26,079 bases of DNA from CAJWPI01 sp964635015 (GTDB taxonomy: Bacteria > Pseudomonadota > Gammaproteobacteria > Magnimaribacterales > Magnimaribacteraceae). This document shows positions 8,095 through 15,495 of this stretch, one piece after another; the first letter of the stretch is position 1, and each line of letters starts with the position of its first letter. Made by a program: the position numbers and the translations under genes. The DNA is taken from the NCBI GenBank assembly GCA_964635015.1, contig CAZWMS010000022.1:1-26079 (forward strand), written 5' to 3'. Below the pieces are notes generated by a model. It did not search any database and was not told the DNA's origin. It saw only the letters and a list, made by a program, of their open reading frames with translations.

Positions 8095-9148
8095 TTTTTG
8101 ATTCCATCATTATTAACATATTTTGCTGTAAGCACGGACCTGAAGTAGCATGGGCTAAGCCTGTTGATATTTGTCCTGAATTTATCATAGTAAATATATT
8201 TCCTATCCTATCTAAACCTGCTGCCATCATAATATTTCCAGCTAAAGCACCTCCTGATTTATTGACTTCATCTTCTTCATTTAGTTGTAATTCCTTTCTC
8301 AGAAGAAGTTCCTGGTGACTGAAAGGGGCATGAAGTTCAGCAGCATCTATAGAATAATTTTTTAGATTAATTATTTCTGATGATTTACGTATGCTTGGTA
8401 AAGTTGATAAATCTCTATAACCAATTTGACCTGTTTCTATTCTATGATCTATCGCAGATATAAAAGCTGGCCTTTCACATAAAGATAAGGCTTTATCTCT
8501 AGAAGCTATAATGACCGCTGAAGCACCATCTGTTATGGGTGGACAGTCGTGTTTCCTTAAAGGAGATACAAATATAGGTTCATTTAGTAATTTATCTACT
8601 GAGTAATCACCAGACAATTGGCTGTTAGGATTAGATTTTGCATTCTTTCTGCTTCTTTTTACCACCTCTGCCATATCTTCTTCAGATATCATGCCGTTAT
8701 CTATCATGGACTTAGCTTGTAAAGCAGCCAAGCTAATGCTATCTGGCCAGAGAGGGGAAATGTAATAAGGATCTAATTGTAAGGTCAAGATGTTGCGTAT
8801 TTCACCTGGAGAAGATTTACTGAAGCCATAAACAAGGGCAACATCTGCTTCTTCAGTTTGTATCTTGAGCCAGGATTCATATAAAGCCCAAGCAGCGTCC
8901 ATTTCAACATGTGATTCTTTTATTGGAGGAACGGAACTTACTGCATTTAATCCATCTACAAAAGCAAAAGATACTCCCTGTAAATAATCACTGCTCCCTG
9001 AGCATGTAAAGTCTATTTCTGATTGTTTAAGATTTATGTCATCTAATGTTTGGTGTACTACTTTCATAATAAGCTCTACTTCATTCTGAGCGCCAGCATC
9101 TCTTGTCATAGGTGTTTGAGCATATGAAATAACAGCAACTTCACGCAT
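8087..9148 (-). CDS. Second thiolase-fold Ltp-like protein, probable non-thiolase partner
   Basis: A divergent thiolase homologue of 353 residues. The nucleophile region reads ESHVEMDAAWAL (78-89) with Asp84 about where Cys would be. The GHP site reads SGGALAGNIMMAAG (298-311) with Asn305, and the C-terminal motif reads AHATSGPCLQQN (332-343). SPLRKHDCPPITDGASAVI around 195-213 is typical of the SCP-x/Ltp branch. It overlaps the DUF35 gene upstream by 8 bases and the other Ltp-like gene downstream by 8 bases. Two adjacent Ltp genes beside a DUF35 gene recall the mycobacterial ltp3/ltp4 arrangement in the cholesterol regulon. The two paralogues may form a heteromer with the two DUF35 proteins. 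Confidence 0.82.
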   Translation of the reverse strand: MREVAVISYAQTPMTRDAGAQNEVELIMKVVHQTLDDINLKQSEIDFTCSGSSDYLQGVSFAFVDGLNAVSSVPPIKESHVEMDAAWALYESWLKIQTEEADVALVYGFSKSSPGEIRNILTLQLDPYYISPLWPDSISLAALQAKSMIDNGMISEEDMAEVVKRSRKNAKSNPNSQLSGDYSVDKLLNEPIFVSPLRKHDCPPITDGASAVIIASRDKALSLCERPAFISAIDHRIETGQIGYRDLSTLPSIRKSSEIINLKNYSIDAAELHAPFSHQELLLRKELQLNEEDEVNKSGGALAGNIMMAAGLDRIGNIFTMINSGQISTGLAHATSGPCLQQNMLIMMESKND

Positions 9149-9638
9149 TTTTTTCTTTTAGTAAATTATCTATATCAACATCAGATTCATCGATAGGTTC
9201 AAAGTATGCTATGTTCTCTAGACTTGCCTTCCATTCATTTTTTGGCTTCCATTTTGCCTTTACTCTCATGCCTACACGAACTTCTGAATGATCAATACCA
9301 TCAATGATATGCATAAAAGAAAGGTCTGCTCCATCTAAAATAATATTTGCTGAAACATAAGGTGGATCTACAGATCCCCCAGGAATTGGTAAGTAATTGA
9401 TTGTAAAAGACTCTACCGTACCCTTGTCAGATAACTCTATTTCTTCCTCTGTGGCCACCCCATCCTTGGGACATGATCCTCTTGGGGGAACGTATACACC
9501 TAAACACTCTGGACATCTTTGACCAACTATTTCCCCCTTTTTAATGGCCTGTAAAAACCTTGTTGTTGTTTTTCCTGCTGTATAGCTGTATTTGAAATAA
9601 ATTGGTGCTTCAAATTCGGTTATCTTGTCTTCACTCAT
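9141..9638 (-). CDS. DUF35 zinc-ribbon/OB-fold protein, ribbon with one Asp ligand
   Basis: DUF35 proteins bind and activate Ltp/thiolase-fold partners; their OB-fold helps seat the acyl-CoA. Here a helical lead-in (FLQAIKKGEIVGQRCPEC, ending at residue 45) precedes the rubredoxin-like ribbon Cys42-x-x-Cys45 and Cys56-x-x-Asp59, so the usual fourth Cys is Asp. The OB-fold follows from GTVESFTINYLP (73-84) to KAKWKPKNEW. The length of 165 residues is normal for a stand-alone DUF35 protein. It overlaps the Ltp-like gene downstream by 8 bases and starts 8 bases after the second DUF35 gene. The pairing with an adjacent thiolase-fold gene is the main functional evidence. Confidence 0.9.
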   Translation of the reverse strand: MSEDKITEFEAPIYFKYSYTAGKTTTRFLQAIKKGEIVGQRCPECLGVYVPPRGSCPKDGVATEEEIELSDKGTVESFTINYLPIPGGSVDPPYVSANIILDGADLSFMHIIDGIDHSEVRVGMRVKAKWKPKNEWKASLENIAYFEPIDESDVDIDNLLKEKNA

Positions 9639-9646
9639 GTTAGTAA

Positions 9647-10087
9647 TTAAATTGGTTCAAAATATTTTATATCGGTAATATTTCCTTTTGGTGGAAGAGC
9701 CCAGACGGCCTTAACTTTCATATTATTTTTCATTGATTTTTTATTTTTGACTTTTACAGCATGAAGGAAATTAGTATCAGCTCCTTCTAATTTAATAAAA
9801 GCCCAAGCAAATGGTGACTGAATGGGGTGTTTGTCTAGTGGATAACTTACCCAGACCCAAGTTGAAACAGTTCCAGTATTAGAAACTTGCACAAATTCAC
9901 TCAACCTCTCTCCTGTTTCGGGGTCAAATTCTGGTGGAGGAACAATTACCTTGTTGTCTGATCCTTTTATACCCATTATTTGACATTCTTGTAGCTTTGA
10001 TAAGAAATGTCCGATAATCGGACCAGTGCTTCTCGTGTAAGTAAACCCTAATTCAAAATTAGCTTTTAAAATTTCAGCATCAGTCAT
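9647..10087 (-). CDS. DUF35/OB-fold protein that has lost its zinc ribbon
   Basis: First gene of the minus operon, 146 residues. It aligns with its neighbour over the ribbon region (GIKGSDNKVIVPPPEFDPETGE, in pieces at residues 39-60), but every ligand position is replaced (Gly, Asn, Asp, Thr instead of Cys, Cys, Cys, Asp). The OB-fold remains, from GTVSTWVWVSYP (72-83) through FAWAFIKLEGAD to VKAVWALPP, and ends in YFEPI as the neighbour does internally. It is probably the partner of one of the two Ltp-like proteins, with the zinc-ribbon paralogue serving the other, or both forming one heteromer. ATG at 10087 is only 47 bases from the divergent dehydrogenase start. Confidence 0.83.
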   Translation of the reverse strand: MTDAEILKANFELGFTYTRSTGPIIGHFLSKLQECQIMGIKGSDNKVIVPPPEFDPETGERLSEFVQVSNTGTVSTWVWVSYPLDKHPIQSPFAWAFIKLEGADTNFLHAVKVKNKKSMKNNMKVKAVWALPPKGNITDIKYFEPI

Positions 10088-10134
10088 TGATCAATTTTAA
10101 GGTATGATTGTATTTTATTTAAGTTATACATTTT
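10088..10134. promoter_or_regulatory. Compact divergent promoter region
   Basis: These 47 bases must carry promoters for the seven-gene minus operon and the plus-strand dehydrogenase, unless one gene is read from inside the other. On the plus strand TTGATC (10087-10092) and TATTTT (10111-10116) are spaced by 18. On the minus strand a TACAAT -10-like box lies at 10107-10112. The two candidates overlap, so the promoters would compete. The motif matches are weak. Confidence 0.3.
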
Positions 10135-10884
10135 ATGGTAAAGGAAAAATACAAACCACAAGCAATTATCACTGGAGCAGGATCTGGCATTGGCAGGGCA
10201 ACAGCTTTAGGCTTTAAAGCAAAAGGATACTCTGTATGTTGTCTGGATATAAACATCAACGAAGCTGAGAAAACTTTAACTAAAATAGAAAACGATGGGT
10301 TAGCAATGCAATTGGATATTACAAATGCGCGTGATGTTGAAAAGATCTGTAATGAATTAATTAAATCTTTTAATAATGCTACTGTTCTAGTTAATTCTGC
10401 AGGAATAAGCCCAAACCCTCAACCTGTTCACTTATACGAAATAGAAGAGTGGAAGAAAGTTATTGATATAAATTTAACTGGAACTTTTTATCTAATGAAA
10501 TATTTAATTCCAACACTATTGAATAATACACCATCAAGTATAGTAAATATTTCTTCAGTAATGGGGGTTGTGGCAAATCCAACAACATCAGGTTATTCAG
10601 CAAGCAAGCATGGAATAGTGGGTTTAACTAAGGCAGCTGCACTTGATTATGCGAACCAAGGATTAAGGGTTAATTGTATAGGTCCAGGAGTTGTTGAAAC
10701 TAACATGTCTAAGGAGATCCTAGCTAACCCTGATACAAAGGCCTTGCTAACAGATCAAACGCCTGCTGGTAGATTTGCTCAAGCTGAAGAAATTGCTGAA
10801 CTTATATTGTTCTTGTGTTCAAAAAAAGCAACCTTCATAACTGGAAGTTTTATACCCATTGATGGAGGTTATACCGCCGTCTAG
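10135..10884 (+). CDS. Short-chain dehydrogenase/reductase
   Basis: Classical SDR of 249 residues that oxidises a hydroxyl or reduces a carbonyl using NAD(P)(H). Seen in order: cofactor loop TGAGSGIG at residues 13-20, Asp60-Ile in LDIT, NSAG at 87-90, Asn113, the catalytic Ser at 140-141, YSASK with Tyr154 and Lys158, and a C-terminal FIPIDGGYTA. An Asp38 after strand 2 (CCLDIN) suggests NAD(H) preference. It is divergent from the Ltp/DUF35 operon, so it may act on the same substrate, for example on a hydroxy-lipid. Its TAG stop shares the tetranucleotide CTAG with the stop of the facing VWA gene. Substrate unknown. Confidence 0.92.
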   Translation: MVKEKYKPQAIITGAGSGIGRATALGFKAKGYSVCCLDININEAEKTLTKIENDGLAMQLDITNARDVEKICNELIKSFNNATVLVNSAGISPNPQPVHLYEIEEWKKVIDINLTGTFYLMKYLIPTLLNNTPSSIVNISSVMGVVANPTTSGYSASKHGIVGLTKAAALDYANQGLRVNCIGPGVVETNMSKEILANPDTKALLTDQTPAGRFAQAEEIAELILFLCSKKATFITGSFIPIDGGYTAV

Positions 10885-12215
10885 ATAGCTGTTCTAAGGA
10901 GTGAAGAAATAACCCTCTCTAATTGTCCTAAATTTCCACACTGGAAAACTTTAGTACAATAGGAAGAGTAAGTTGTCATAATAGAATCTCCAGTATCCCA
11001 TCTATATTTTCCTTCAGGATTTAACCAAAGAACCTGTTTTGCTCTCTCATATATACCTTTCAGTATAAATGCTTTATCAGGTCCAAAATTATTTCTGGCG
11101 TCACCTAAAATAACAACGGTTGTTTTCTTGTCAATTTCATCCATGCAAAGACTTGCTAAGTCAGATAATGCCTGGGCATAATCAGTAGATCCACCTCCAT
11201 ATTTAGTTAGAGCTTCTTCTATGGCAGATTCAAGTTGATTGGATTTAAAAGCATCTGTTACTTCTCCTAGATGGGAAGAAAAAACAAAAGCCCTAATTTT
11301 AGAAATCACTTCAGTAAGACTGAAGAGGAACATGAGCATGAACCTAGAGTAAGCTCCAACTGAACCACTTACATCGCATATAATAATAATTTTAGGTTTG
11401 TCTATTTTCTTATAAGACCATCTTAAGTTGAATAATATGCCTTGATTTATCCAGTTTTCTTGAATTGTTTTTCTTATATTTAACTTACCTTTTCTGTAAT
11501 TCTTTTTTCTTCTTGAATACATATTTGCGAGTCTCTTAGCCATTCTCCTTACCAAGGAATGAACTTCATTAAGATAAGACTTATCTATTTGGGCCATATT
11601 CATGGACTTAAATACCTGTTCCCTTAACTTCTTCCCTGATACATCACCATGCAATAAGAATTGTTGTTGCACATAATCTGAAACTTTTTCGCGTAAATTA
11701 GAAAGCCTATTTCTTAAATATTTTTCTTGTTCAGAAGGTAAAGTCTCTTCACTCAATAACCCTAATTCTCTTATTTTATTTTCTAACTCACTGACACCTA
11801 ATTCTTCTAAGATTCTTCTGGAAAAGACAGCTCTTTGAGTAAAGTATTTTATTTGGCTGATTTCAGTTTTTTCAGCTGCTTTTTGTATTTCCAGCATGAT
11901 GTCATTTTGAGACTTACCTAAAAGATTGTTCTCTAAATTTGATGTAGAATCTAAATCAGTTTCAATACCTTTTGTGTCTTTTTCTAATATGTTATTTCTA
12001 TTTTCAGTTTTAAAAAAATTATCAAAACAAATATCAAACTGTTGCTTTTCCTCTACAGTTTTTGGAAGAGCAATTGATAATGATCTCTTTAAGAGATTCT
12101 TATCACCATAACCAATAGTATTTATGACAGAAACCGCATCCATTGTTTCAGCTGGAGAAACTCTTACATCAGCATTCCTTAATGCTTTTACAAAATCAGT
12201 TAATACTCTGTCCAA
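10881..12215 (-). CDS. CoxE-like von Willebrand factor A domain protein
   Basis: A 444-residue CoxE-family protein. The N-terminal 270 residues are charged and helical. The VWA domain begins around 274 with a complete metal-ion-dependent adhesion site: Asp281, Ser283 and Ser285 in DVSGSVG, Thr344 in GGGSTDY and Asp372 in GDARNN. Proteins of this family act with MoxR ATPases in maturing or remodelling enzyme complexes, as CoxD and CoxE do for CO dehydrogenase. The start is TTG at 12215, 5 bases after the MoxR stop; the next Met is residue 25. It is the last gene of the aminotransferase-hydrolase-MoxR-VWA operon. No CO dehydrogenase genes are nearby, so the client is unknown. Confidence 0.9.
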   Translation of the reverse strand: MDRVLTDFVKALRNADVRVSPAETMDAVSVINTIGYGDKNLLKRSLSIALPKTVEEKQQFDICFDNFFKTENRNNILEKDTKGIETDLDSTSNLENNLLGKSQNDIMLEIQKAAEKTEISQIKYFTQRAVFSRRILEELGVSELENKIRELGLLSEETLPSEQEKYLRNRLSNLREKVSDYVQQQFLLHGDVSGKKLREQVFKSMNMAQIDKSYLNEVHSLVRRMAKRLANMYSRRKKNYRKGKLNIRKTIQENWINQGILFNLRWSYKKIDKPKIIIICDVSGSVGAYSRFMLMFLFSLTEVISKIRAFVFSSHLGEVTDAFKSNQLESAIEEALTKYGGGSTDYAQALSDLASLCMDEIDKKTTVVILGDARNNFGPDKAFILKGIYERAKQVLWLNPEGKYRWDTGDSIMTTYSSYCTKVFQCGNLGQLERVISSLLRTAI

Positions 12216-12220
12216 AATTA

Positions 12221-13147
12221 TTAGCCTGCTGCTGTAGATATAAGCCCGTTAATTTCTTTTTCAACCACTTCTATATCTTGTTGGTGCTTTAAAAGTACAT
12301 TTAAGGTTTCTTTGGCTAATTTAGGATCTAATTCTTTTGCATTAAGTAATATTAGAGTTTTAGCCCAATCTATGGTCTCGCTTATTGCTGGAAGTTTTTT
12401 TAAATCAAGGTCCCTAATGCCTTGAACAAAATGAACTAGTTGTTTTCTTAAAGCAACATTTAATTTTGGAACTCTAGCCTCAATTATCTTCCTCTCTAAT
12501 TTAGTATCAGGAAATGGTATATAAAGATGTAAACATCTTCTTTTTAAGGCATCACCTATTTCTCTAGTATTATTACTAGTTAATATTACTAGAGGCTTAA
12601 TTGAAGCTTTTTTAACTCCTAATTCTGGTATAGAAACCTGAAATTCAGAAAGAATCTCCAGTAACAAGGCCTCAAACTCTTCATCAGATTTATCAACTTC
12701 ATCAATCAAAAGTACTGACCCTTTCTTCGAAGTTAGAGCTTGCAGCAAAGGTCTTGATTCAAGAAAATCTTCTGAAAAGAAGATATCTTCAAATTTTAAA
12801 AGTCTGTTAAGAGACTCCCTTAATCCCTTAGCTCCCTCAAGAACATCTTGCATCTGTTCCTTTAGTATCTGGGTGTAAAGGAGTTGCTTTCCATATCTCC
12901 ATTCATAGAGTGCCTTAGATTCATCTAAACCTTCATAACACTGCAGGCGGAATAAAGTCTTTTTAAAATAATGAGAAGCTGTATTGGCTAGTTCTGTTTT
13001 TCCAACTCCCGGTGGCCCTTCTACCAATATTGGTTTTTCTAGTTTAGAAGCCAAATAGACAGCAGTTGCTAATTGATCATTACAAATGTAATTAAATTTA
13101 GCGAAGCCCCTGATTATTTTTTTTATTTCCTCATCAGACTTTGCCAT
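12221..13147 (-). CDS. MoxR-family AAA+ ATPase
   Basis: A chaperone-like ATPase of 308 residues. Walker A is GPPGVGKTE at residues 44-52, Walker B is VLLIDE at 145-150, sensor 1 is LTSNN at 189-193 and an Arg pair at 203-204 (LKRRCLHLYIPFP) is the probable Arg finger. The C-terminal lid domain follows. MoxR ATPases work as a pair with a VWA protein, which is encoded 5 bases downstream here. The gene overlaps the end of the alpha/beta hydrolase gene by 14 bases, suggesting coupled translation of hydrolase, ATPase and VWA protein. The client enzyme may be the hydrolase, the aminotransferase or something elsewhere; the sequence does not say. Confidence 0.93.
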   Translation of the reverse strand: MAKSDEEIKKIIRGFAKFNYICNDQLATAVYLASKLEKPILVEGPPGVGKTELANTASHYFKKTLFRLQCYEGLDESKALYEWRYGKQLLYTQILKEQMQDVLEGAKGLRESLNRLLKFEDIFFSEDFLESRPLLQALTSKKGSVLLIDEVDKSDEEFEALLLEILSEFQVSIPELGVKKASIKPLVILTSNNTREIGDALKRRCLHLYIPFPDTKLERKIIEARVPKLNVALRKQLVHFVQGIRDLDLKKLPAISETIDWAKTLILLNAKELDPKLAKETLNVLLKHQQDIEVVEKEINGLISTAAG

Positions 13148-14012
13148 TCATAGACTCCTTTTTTAAAATTTGTTTTATTTCTTCAATAAATTTTAGAGGC
13201 TGATCTATAAACAAGTGATGCATTGCGTCCGATATACCAACTACCCTCTCTTGAGGAATATTTCCTAAATATACCGTGTAATCTAAAAGTTCTTTTGAAA
13301 AAATTTGGCTCATTAAACCATATACTATATAAATAGGACATTTCACATCCATAAATATATCTGTTAAATCTTGTGGGTTGTAGGTTTTCATTATTAAGCC
13401 ATCTGATTTTAATACCCATTTATTATCCCTTTTTTTAAAAGAGTTTTCTGCTATATATTTAAGAATAAAATCATTTTTGCAAGGCTGTGGTGGTATTAGT
13501 CTGAAACTTTGGATGGCCTCATCTAAACTATCGTATAAAAAATCTTGCCTGATCATAGATCCTCTGGATGCAAAATTTCTAACTTTATCTGGAGGAACGA
13601 CTACTACTGAATCTACTAATATTAAAGCTTTAAAAAGATCAGGATAGATTGATACAGCTTTAGTTGCTATGGAACCTCCCAAACTATGTGCTATAAAATA
13701 AGCTGATGGTATTTGTAGATCAATACATACTGCTTTCATCTCATCACAATAAGATTCCTGAGTATAGTTCTCTCGATGCTCACTATCCCCCATTCCTGAC
13801 AGATCTATGGCAACTACACAAAATTCTTCTAAAAAGTATGGGGCTATAAAGTCCCACCAATGGGCATTGGCACTGTACCCATGAACAAAGAATAGGCAAG
13901 GTTTTTTGGAATCACCCCAAAGAAGATAATGAATCTGCACATCATTAACTTCTATATACCTCGATTCTGCTTCTGTTGTAATAACAAGATCAAACCATTG
14001 TGGAGAAGTCAT
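13134..14012 (-). CDS. Alpha/beta-fold hydrolase
   Basis: A serine hydrolase of 292 residues cleaving an ester, amide or C-C bond of unknown substrate. Seen: oxyanion-hole HGYSANAHWWD at residues 44-54, DLSGMGDSE around 70-78, nucleophile elbow AHSLGG with Ser110, and His265 in DAMHHLFIDQP as the catalytic base. The usual acid after strand 7 is not at its normal place: PIYIVYGLMSQIF has Ser where Asp is common, so the acid may come from another strand. No signal peptide. It lies 18 bases after the aminotransferase and its end overlaps the MoxR start. Confidence 0.88.
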   Translation of the reverse strand: MTSPQWFDLVITTEAESRYIEVNDVQIHYLLWGDSKKPCLFFVHGYSANAHWWDFIAPYFLEEFCVVAIDLSGMGDSEHRENYTQESYCDEMKAVCIDLQIPSAYFIAHSLGGSIATKAVSIYPDLFKALILVDSVVVVPPDKVRNFASRGSMIRQDFLYDSLDEAIQSFRLIPPQPCKNDFILKYIAENSFKKRDNKWVLKSDGLIMKTYNPQDLTDIFMDVKCPIYIVYGLMSQIFSKELLDYTVYLGNIPQERVVGISDAMHHLFIDQPLKFIEEIKQILKKESMNGKV

Positions 14013-14030
14013 AATGAGTTCAATTTTAAG

Positions 14031-15347
14031 CTATAGGTTTCTTAAACCTTCCCTAATAGTGTGTACTATCTTGTCAATATGTTCTTCTTTAGTAATTAAG
14101 GCGGGAGATAAGACAATATAATCACCAGAGAATCTAACTAAAACATCGTTTTCATAACAGTATTGAAATATGCTATTAGCTTTGTCCGTTGCTGAAGTTA
14201 TATCTGAACTAAAGTGTATAGCTGCCATTAGTCCAAAATTTCTAATATCTACTATAGTGTTCTCTCCTTTTAGTGAATGAACAGCTTCTTCAAATTTATC
14301 TTCTATCTCTTTGGATTTATTGAACAAATCTTCTTTTTCATAAACCTCTAAAGAAGCTATTGCTGCTGCAGCAGCAACAGGATGGCCAGAGTAAGTATAA
14401 CCATGAAATAATTCGATGTTCTCTTTTGAATTGTTAACTATCTGATTATAAATGGAATTATCTACTGCCACTGCACTCATAGGTACAGAGGCGTTAGTTA
14501 AACCCTTAGCCATGGTTATCATGTCCGGGCAAATTCCAAACCTCTTTGAAGCAAAAGCTTCCCCTACTCTCCCAAATCCTGTAATAACTTCATCAAAAAT
14601 TAAGAGAACATTATATTTAGTACAAATTTCTTTTATAAGTTCTAAGTATCCCTTGGGTGGTACTATTACTCCACCCGACCCTACTATGGGCTCTAAAATA
14701 ACTGCAGCTACATTAGAAGGTCCATTCGACAGTAAGATTTCTTCTAATTCAGTGGCAAGATGATCACCCCAGTCAGGTTGTCCTTTGGAAAATGCCATCT
14801 CTTCTAGATTCCAGGTACTAGAAAGACAGTTACCTTTTTCAAACAAAGGCCCAAAGTTAATTCTATTGTTTGGAATTCCACCTACTGATGTCCCTCCAAA
14901 ATTTACTCCATGATAACCTTTCTCTCTTGATATAAATTTAGTCCTATCAGCTTCTCCATTACTAGCATGATATGCTAAAGCTATTTTCAAGGCAGTATCT
15001 ACAGCTTCAGAGCCAGAGTTAGCAAAGAAAATTTTATTTAATGAATCTGGCGTTAATTGAGATATTTTATTTGCTAATTTAAAGACACTTGGATGCGCCA
15101 TATTAAATGCAGTTGCATAATCCATCTCTGCAATCTGATCTTGTACAGCTTTAACTATATGAGGGTGACAGTGACCTGCATTACAACACCACATACCTGA
15201 AATTCCATCAAGGATTTTTCTTCCATCTTCAGATGTATAAAACATGCCTTCAGCTTTTACTAAGAGTCTTGGATTCTGTTTAAATATCCTATTCGCAGTG
15301 AATGGCATCCAAAAATTATCTAAATTAGAATTTTTGTTTTTTTTCAT
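14031..15347 (-). CDS. Class III omega-amino acid:pyruvate-type aminotransferase
   Basis: A PLP enzyme of 438 residues moving an amino group from a terminal amine (such as beta-alanine or a diamine) to pyruvate or another keto acid. Fold-type I class III features: NSGSEAVDTALK at residues 110-121 (phosphate binding), YHG near 145-147, ILEPIVGSGG near 217-226, FDEV with Asp252 contacting the ring nitrogen, and the Schiff-base Lys281 in AKGLTNA. The N-terminus (WMPFTANRIFKQNPRLLVKAEG, in pieces at 13-34) closely recalls beta-alanine:pyruvate transaminases. It leads the operon with the hydrolase, MoxR and VWA genes. The 148 bases upstream presumably carry the operon promoter. Exact amine substrate unknown. 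Confidence 0.92.
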   Translation of the reverse strand: MKKNKNSNLDNFWMPFTANRIFKQNPRLLVKAEGMFYTSEDGRKILDGISGMWCCNAGHCHPHIVKAVQDQIAEMDYATAFNMAHPSVFKLANKISQLTPDSLNKIFFANSGSEAVDTALKIALAYHASNGEADRTKFISREKGYHGVNFGGTSVGGIPNNRINFGPLFEKGNCLSSTWNLEEMAFSKGQPDWGDHLATELEEILLSNGPSNVAAVILEPIVGSGGVIVPPKGYLELIKEICTKYNVLLIFDEVITGFGRVGEAFASKRFGICPDMITMAKGLTNASVPMSAVAVDNSIYNQIVNNSKENIELFHGYTYSGHPVAAAAAIASLEVYEKEDLFNKSKEIEDKFEEAVHSLKGENTIVDIRNFGLMAAIHFSSDITSATDKANSIFQYCYENDVLVRFSGDYIVLSPALITKEEHIDKIVHTIREGLRNL

Positions 15348-15495
15348 CTGATATATTATAAGCTTTTAAACCTTTTCTGATTTATAAAGCAGGTCCATCT
15401 AATTTATTTAAAGGCAGTATTGTAGCGGGAAAATTTTCTATTACTAACAGAACTTTTTTACCTATAAAGGGAATTAATTAGATTTTTTAAGGATT

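Noticed and set aside
10881..13147. CO dehydrogenase maturation locus (CoxD/CoxE)
   Set aside because: The MoxR and VWA proteins match in family, but no CO dehydrogenase structural genes are nearby.
14452..14763. Plus-strand open frame of 103 codons
   Set aside because: It is antisense to the aminotransferase across its cofactor-binding motifs.
15429..15438. Palindrome GAAAATTTTC in the gap between DUF885 and the aminotransferase
   Set aside because: A 10-base AT-rich palindrome is expected by chance in this base composition, and no operator is implied.
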